From: Spirochaetaceae bacterium
GTDB taxonomy: Bacteria > Spirochaetota > Spirochaetia > SZUA-6 > Bin103
Direction: 5' to 3'
DNA: 19,521 nucleotides
Assembly: GCA_026710565.1 (NCBI GenBank)
Contig: JAPOQV010000408.1
Location: forward strand, 1-19,521
Positions 14,813-19,521 of this stretch are shown here, one piece after another. The notes beneath the pieces are model-generated. The model was given only the letters and a program-made list of their open reading frames with translations. It made no database searches and was not told the origin of the DNA. Both the position numbers and the translations under genes were made by a program. Within the stretch, counting starts at the first letter, position 1. Each line of letters begins with the position of its first letter.

Positions 14813-16375
14813 ATGGGCAACGCGGCGGCGACGGAGCGGTTGACGGCGTACCGCCGCACCGTGGACGCCTTGCGACGCGAGGTGCGCTCCGACCCGTGGT
14901 ACCCGCGCTACCACTTGGCGGCGCCGTTCGGCTCCGCCGGAGACACCCACCCGATCTACGCCGGCGGCCGCTATCACCTGACCTATCAGCACAGCTACGC
15001 GCCGGACTTCCGGGCCATGCACGGCCCCTGTCAGTGGGGGCACGCGGCCAGCGCCGACCTGGTGACCTGGACCCACTACCCGCCGGCGCTCACGTCCCCC
15101 GAGCACGGAGTCGCCGCGGACCGACACCTCTGGTCCGGCAACCTGATCGCGCACGAAGGCAGGGTGTACGCCTTCTACACGATCGAGAATCGGGACGTGT
15201 ACCTTGCGGTCAGCGACGGGGAGGATCTGCAGGACTTTCGGGCGCATCACGCCAACCCCGTCGCCACCCTCCCCGCCAACCACGAAGACCTGGGCATCCC
15301 GTACGACCCGGAGCGCGCCGACGAACACCTGATGGGCATGCGCGACCCGTGGGTGTGGCACGAACGCGACCGCTTCTGCATGGCCGTAGGCTCCGGCCGG
15401 CGCGAGAAGCGCGGCGGCATGGTGCTGCTCTACGAGTCGCCCGACCTCTACGAGTGGCGCTACCGCGGCATCCTGTGGTCGGCCACCGACCCCGAGGGAG
15501 AGGGTATCTACTTCGAGTGTCCGTGCGTGGTGCCCCTCGACGACGGCCGGCACCTGCTCAGCAACCTCAGCCACCGCAAGTACATGGTCGGCACGGTCCG
15601 CGACGGCCGGTTCGTCGAGGAGCGGCGCGGCTTCGCCGATCACGGCCACAACTTCCTGGTCTCGGTCCTGACCCGCGACGATGCGGGACGGCTGTTCATG
15701 TGGGGCTGGATCCCGGACAAGCAGCGGCGCACGAACGACCCGGACATCCGCTGGGCCGGCGTGTTCACGGTGCCGGGCGAGTTCATCCCCTATCGGCAGG
15801 GCACGTTCGACGTGGTGCCTGCCCGCGAGATCGCCGCGCTCCGCCGCAACCACCGCCGGTGGGCCGATCGCACGTTCGCCGTCGGCGAGGTCTTGGACCT
15901 CGGCACCCTGGGCTCATCCGTGGAGATCGCGCTGGCCGTGGACCCGGGGTCGCCGGACGACCTGGAGTACCGCGACTTCTCCTGCGGCCTGCGCATCGCC
16001 GACGGACCGTTCGCCTGCGAGGTGACCTACTCCACCGCCGACGGACAGCTCCGCATGCTCACGCCGGAAAACGAGTACACCGCGCCGGTAGGACTGGCGG
16101 CCGGCGCGGAGGTGCGCCTGCGCGTGTTGGTGGACGCGTCGGTGCTGGAGGTCTTCGCCGGGGACGGCGTGCCGATGGCCAACCGGATCTACCCGCCGGA
16201 TCCTGACCGGCTGGCGTATCATTTCTTCGTGCGCGGCGCGCCGCTCGACTCCAAGCACGTGGTGACGCTGCGGTCCCTGGACGCGTGGGATCTCGACGGC
16301 ATCGACAGCGGCGAGGATCATTTCACCGAGCGGATCACGCCGACCACCCACTATGTGCGCAAGGGGCGTGACTGA
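14813..16375 (+). CDS. GH32-like glycosidase (five-bladed propeller plus C-terminal sandwich)
   Basis: ATG 14813 gives 520 residues. The frame upstream of it is antisense shadow of the divergent gene, and no strong ribosome-binding site was seen. The propeller begins at about residue 33. Probable catalytic residues are Asp44 in GDTHPIYAGGRYHLTYQ (in place of NDPNG), Asp178 in MRDPWVW (RDP motif) and Glu235 in YFECPCVVPL (EC motif). The C-terminal sandwich carries LVDASVLEVFAGDG near 440-455, typical of the GH32 C-terminal domain. There is no signal peptide. The first blade resembles the truncated gene at 4979-5167 more than the larger GH32-like protein at 8625. The gene is separated by only 4 bp from the permease pair, so it probably heads or lies in that transport operon. 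Fructoside hydrolysis is the default expectation; another substrate is possible because the first motif is unusual. Confidence 0.83.
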   Translation: MGNAAATERLTAYRRTVDALRREVRSDPWYPRYHLAAPFGSAGDTHPIYAGGRYHLTYQHSYAPDFRAMHGPCQWGHAASADLVTWTHYPPALTSPEHGVAADRHLWSGNLIAHEGRVYAFYTIENRDVYLAVSDGEDLQDFRAHHANPVATLPANHEDLGIPYDPERADEHLMGMRDPWVWHERDRFCMAVGSGRREKRGGMVLLYESPDLYEWRYRGILWSATDPEGEGIYFECPCVVPLDDGRHLLSNLSHRKYMVGTVRDGRFVEERRGFADHGHNFLVSVLTRDDAGRLFMWGWIPDKQRRTNDPDIRWAGVFTVPGEFIPYRQGTFDVVPAREIAALRRNHRRWADRTFAVGEVLDLGTLGSSVEIALAVDPGSPDDLEYRDFSCGLRIADGPFACEVTYSTADGQLRMLTPENEYTAPVGLAAGAEVRLRVLVDASVLEVFAGDGVPMANRIYPPDPDRLAYHFFVRGAPLDSKHVVTLRSLDAWDLDGIDSGEDHFTERITPTTHYVRKGRD

Positions 16376-16379
16376 ACCG

Positions 16380-17330
16380 ATGGCGGAAACGACGGGAGTC
16401 GACCGAGTGGCGCCGGTCGCGACCGTACCCCTGATACGGCGGTTCAGGGGGCAGCTCCAGTTGCAGCTCATGACCCTGCCGGGGCTGCTGTTCCTCATCC
16501 TCTTCGCCTATCTGCCGATGATCAGCCTGATCATCGCCTTCCAGGACTTCAAGATCCTCATGGGCTATTTTGCCAGCCCCTGGGTAGGACTGAAGCACTT
16601 CACCTGGGCGCTCGTCGATCCCGAGTTCTATCCCGCGTTCAGGAACACGGTGCTGCTCAGTCTCTACGGAATGGTGATCGGCTTCCCGGCACCCATCCTG
16701 CTGGCCCTGCTGATCAACGAGATCCCCCGCGCCGGCTTCAAGCGGGTGGTGCAGACGACCAGCTACCTGCCGCACTTCATCTCCTACGTGGTCACCGCCT
16801 ACCTGTTCATCCTGCTGCTCGACCGCCGCGGCATCGTCAACGACGTGCTGCTGGCCGTCGGCTTGATCGACGAACCGGTGCTGTTCTGGACGAAGGCCGA
16901 ATACTGGCGGCTGATGGCGACGCTGGTGAACGTCTGGAAGGGCATGGGCTGGAGCGCCATCATCTACCTTGCGGCGATCGCCAGCATCGACGAGCAACTC
17001 TACGAGGCGGCGATCATCGATGGCGCGGGACGGCTGCGGCGCATCTGGCGGATCACCCTGCCGAACATCACCGGCATCATCGCCGTGCTGCTGATCCTGA
17101 ACATGGGGGGACTGGTGCGCGCCGGCCTGGACACGTCGTACCTGCTCGGCAACCTGTTCACGCGGGAGACCTCGTACGTGCTGGAGTACTACACGCTCGA
17201 GATGGGGCTGGAGCTCGGCCGCTATTCGTTCGCCACCGCCATCGGCCTGATGCAGTCGCTGCTGGCGCTGATCCTGGTGGTCATCACCAACTGGCTGTCG
17301 GGCCGCATCAGCGGCAGGAGCCTGTTCTGA
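16380..17330 (+). CDS. ABC sugar transporter permease, LplB-type (CUT1 family)
   Basis: This 316-residue inner-membrane protein has about six hydrophobic helices. They start at about 30-53 (LMTLPGLLFLILFAYLPMI) and end at about 285-305. The EAA loop that docks the ATPase is at 209-230 (EAAIIDGAGRLRRIWRITLP). The N-terminal tail followed by LPGLLFLILFAYLPM and SLIIAFQDFK is characteristic of the LplB/YteP subgroup that pairs with an LplC/YtcP permease and a lipoprotein binding protein. ATG 16380 is preferred over upstream GTGs (16353, 16368) that lie inside the glycosidase gene. It follows the GH32-like stop by 4 bp and overlaps the next permease by one base, so all three are likely one operon. 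It probably imports an oligosaccharide. Confidence 0.92.
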   Translation: MAETTGVDRVAPVATVPLIRRFRGQLQLQLMTLPGLLFLILFAYLPMISLIIAFQDFKILMGYFASPWVGLKHFTWALVDPEFYPAFRNTVLLSLYGMVIGFPAPILLALLINEIPRAGFKRVVQTTSYLPHFISYVVTAYLFILLLDRRGIVNDVLLAVGLIDEPVLFWTKAEYWRLMATLVNVWKGMGWSAIIYLAAIASIDEQLYEAAIIDGAGRLRRIWRITLPNITGIIAVLLILNMGGLVRAGLDTSYLLGNLFTRETSYVLEYYTLEMGLELGRYSFATAIGLMQSLLALILVVITNWLSGRISGRSLF

Positions 17331-18250
17331 TGGCGCTCGCCCGCATGTCCCAGTCGAGGGACGATCGCGTCATCAACGTGGTCGTGATCGCGTTGGCGTT
17401 GATCGTCCTCGTGGTCACCCTCTACCCCTTCTACTACGTCATCCTGCGCTCGCTCAACGAAGGGGTCGACTCGGCGAAGGGCGGACTGTTCCTGTTCCCG
17501 CGCCGCCCGACGCTGACCAACTACCGTGTGGTGCTGGGCGACCCCCTCATCGGAACCGCGTTCCTGATGACCATCCTGCGCACGGCGGTGGGGACGGTGG
17601 CCGCCGTGTTCTTCACGGCCATGGTCGCCTACGGGCTCTCCAAGAAGCAGCTCGTGTTTCGCAAGACGTACTCGATGATCGGCCTGGTCACGCTCTATTT
17701 CTCGGGCGGACTGATCCCGACCTATCTCCTGTACCGTTCGCTGGGCATGCTCAACACGTTCTGGGTCTACATCATCCCCAGCCTGTTCACCTACTTTCAC
17801 GCGCTCCTGTTCATGGCCTTCTTCCGGGAGCTGCCCCAGTCGCTGGAGGACTCGGCGAAGGTCGACGGCGCCGGCGACTTCCGCATCTTCGCCCGCATCG
17901 TGCTGCCGCTGTCCGGTCCGGTGCTGGCGACGATCGCCCTGTTCGTGGGCGTGTTCCACTGGAACGACTGGTTCGCGTCGGCGTACTTCGTGTTCAACCA
18001 GAAGCTGTGGACGGTGCCGACGATCCTCATCAAGACCATGTCGAGCCTGGAGGCGTTCTACAGGGTGGCCGCGGCGCAGTCGCAGAGCATCCGGCCCGGC
18101 GCGGAGATGGTCACCTCCGAGATGCTGGTGACCATGGAATCGATGAAGTACGCCACGATCGTGGTCACCGTGTTTCCGATCACCATCGCGTACCCGTTCC
18201 TGCAGCGCTACTTCGTGAAGGGACTGCTGGTCGGCCACATCAAGGCGTAG
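17330..18250 (+). CDS. ABC sugar transporter permease, LplC/YtcP-type (MalG-like)
   Basis: The 306-residue second permease starts at the ATG whose A is the last base of the preceding stop (TGATG). The first helix is about 14-38 (VINVVVIALALIVLVVTLYP). Further helices lie near 78-103, 114-136, 146-165, 196-214 and 274-295. The EAA loop is at 172-193 (LEDSAKVDGAGDFRIFARIVLP). FHWNDWF after the loop and the C-terminal YPFLQRYFVKGLLVGHIKA are hallmarks of the LplC/YtcP subgroup. No ATPase or substrate-binding lipoprotein gene is in the window. In this transporter class a shared ATPase encoded elsewhere is common, but the binding protein is usually adjacent. Confidence 0.93.
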   Translation: MALARMSQSRDDRVINVVVIALALIVLVVTLYPFYYVILRSLNEGVDSAKGGLFLFPRRPTLTNYRVVLGDPLIGTAFLMTILRTAVGTVAAVFFTAMVAYGLSKKQLVFRKTYSMIGLVTLYFSGGLIPTYLLYRSLGMLNTFWVYIIPSLFTYFHALLFMAFFRELPQSLEDSAKVDGAGDFRIFARIVLPLSGPVLATIALFVGVFHWNDWFASAYFVFNQKLWTVPTILIKTMSSLEAFYRVAAAQSQSIRPGAEMVTSEMLVTMESMKYATIVVTVFPITIAYPFLQRYFVKGLLVGHIKA

Positions 18251-18279
18251 TCCGCACACCACCGCGAGCCGCCCACTCC

Positions 18280-19521
18280 GTGCACTGCCTCTGGTACGAC
18301 GCTCCGGCGCAGCTCGACCGGCCGGTCTCCGACCGGGATCGTCCCGCACGCGGCTGGAGCGCCGCCCTGCCGCTCGGCAACGGCCGCATGGGCGCCATGA
18401 TCTACGGCGGCGTCCCGCGCGATCAGGTGCTGCTCAACGAAAAGACGGTCTGGGCCGGCCCGCCGGTGCCGGTCATGCGCCGCACGCGCGGGACCACGTC
18501 GCGAAGCTCCGGCGCCTGCTGTACGCCGGCCGCCACTTCGATGCGGAACGCTACTGTCAGCGCCATCTCCTCGGCCCACGCATCTCCCCGCGCAGTTACC
18601 AGCCGGCCGGGTATCTGGCGATGGAGCTCGGGCACGGCGAGGCAGCCGTGAGCGGCTACCGCCGACAACTCGATCTGCGGACCGCGGTCGCCACGGTGGC
18701 CTATCGGTGCGCGGGTGTCCGCCATCGCCGCGAGGCGTTCGTGTCGGCCGCGGACGACGTCGTGGTGCTGCGCTTCGATTCCGATGCGCCGGGCGTCGGC
18801 GCAACGTTCGCGCTGCAGCACCCGGCCGGCGAGAGCGGCGTCACCGACCGCCGGTCCGGCGCCGAGCTGGTGATGACGGCCCGGGCCGGCCACGGCGGCA
18901 GGCACTCGGGAGTCCGGTTCGCGGCCGTGGTTCGACTGATCGTCGACGGCGACGGTGACGGCGGCCCGGTCGATACGCCCGAGTCGCTGGGGGTCCGGGG
19001 CGCTCGTTCCGTGACCGTCCTGACCGCCATCGCGACCGACTATCGGCTCGACGACCCTTCGCTCCCGCTGTCCGGGGACCTGGTCGGCATCTGCCGGCGG
19101 CGGCTCGACGACGCTGCCGGCCGGCCGTATGCCGAGCTGCGCGCGCGTCATGAGTCGGATCACGCACGCCTGTTCGGCCGGGTGGACTTCCAGATCGCGG
19201 TCGACGCGGACCGGGATCGGGCGACGGACGCGCGCGTGAGCGCTGCGGCAGCCGGCGCTCGCGACCCGGGGCTGCTGCTGCTCTACTTCCACTACTGCCG
19301 CTACCTGTTCATTTCCGCGTCCCGCCCCGGCACGCTGCCCGCCAACCTGCAGGGGGTGTGGAACCCTTTGCTGCAGGCTCCGTGGCACTCGGACTACCAC
19401 CTGAACGTCAATCTCCAGGAGGCCTACTGGCTCGCCCCGCCCCTCGCCCTGCCCGGGGGGCACGAGGCCCTGTTCCCCCTCAACGAGCACCTGGGGGCGG
19501 GCCGCGGGGCGGGCGGCCGCC
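18280..19521 (+). pseudogene. GH95 alpha-L-fucosidase-like gene, frameshifted near 18480 and cut by window end
   Basis: From the GTG at 18280 (29 bp after the permease stop) one frame reads LWYDAPA, GWSAALPLGNGRMGAMIYGG and LNEKTVWAGPPVPVM, the start of GH95 proteins. Between about 18475 and 18492 the homology moves to the frame one base back. That frame reads DHVAKLRRLLYAGRHFDAER and SYQPAGYLAMELG, and stays open to the window end. Later landmarks are YCRYLFISASRPGTLPANLQ, GVWN, and SDYHLNVNLQEAYW. The N-x-N of the last (19404-19412) matches the two asparagines that activate water in characterised GH95 enzymes. The catalytic Glu and Asp would lie beyond the edge. About 410 codons of a normal ~750-800 are present. 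One missing base, either a true mutation or a sequencing error, would explain the shift. No signal peptide is seen. It would remove alpha-L-fucose from imported glycans if functional. Confidence 0.82.

Noticed and set aside
14744..15853. Minus-strand 369-codon open frame reaching the start region of tandem copy A
   Set aside because: Almost all of it is antisense to the GH32-like gene with catalytic motifs. Only its last few codons lie in the intergenic region, and they were used merely as a hint of an older junction.

Overview
The window is a high-GC (by eye about two thirds G+C), gene-dense bacterial segment. It looks like one carbohydrate-utilisation neighbourhood flanked by unrelated accessory genes. 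No rRNA, tRNA, CRISPR array, integrase or transposase was seen. The two binding-protein-dependent sugar permeases are of the LplB / LplC(YtcP) type. Together with paired phytanoyl-CoA-dioxygenase-like genes and a decayed AAA-ATPase-like/PD-(D/E)XK gene, they recall gene content of uncultured high-GC Spirochaetota or similar host-associated lineages. That taxonomic guess is weak inference.

Left part (1-4870): a Kelch-like beta-propeller gene enters from outside the window. It converges on two overlapping phytanoyl-CoA-dioxygenase-like genes on the minus strand. A 256-bp divergent intergenic region leads to a membrane-anchored or secreted protein with two ~89-residue repeats and Gly/Glu/His-rich linkers. 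A strong perfect hairpin follows, then the decayed remnant of an AAA-ATPase-like/DUF1703 gene, then an HExxH protein.

Middle and right part (4979-19521): three paralogous proteins resemble the catalytic region of GH101/GH129 alpha-N-acetylgalactosaminidases. One lies at 5167-7272; two more form a tandem duplication at 10802-14740. Each sits next to a GH32-like (five-bladed propeller, fructosidase-like) gene. One partner is a 63-codon remnant (4979-5167) and two are intact (8625-10811 and 14813-16375). All three GH101-like proteins carry a dockerin/EF-hand-like calcium-loop motif inside the predicted catalytic domain. An AlbA_2/HATPase_c_4 (Schlafen-like) putative regulator is divergent from the first GH101-like gene. 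The second intact GH32-like gene is followed within 4 nt by two overlapping ABC sugar permeases and then by a GH95 alpha-L-fucosidase-like gene that has a frameshift and runs off the window.

Working model (inference): the permeases import an oligosaccharide, perhaps a fucose- and N-acetylhexosamine-containing glycan. The glycosidases, none of which has a visible signal peptide, would break it down in the cytoplasm. The substrate-binding lipoprotein expected with these permeases is not in the window. Substrates cannot be fixed from sequence alone.
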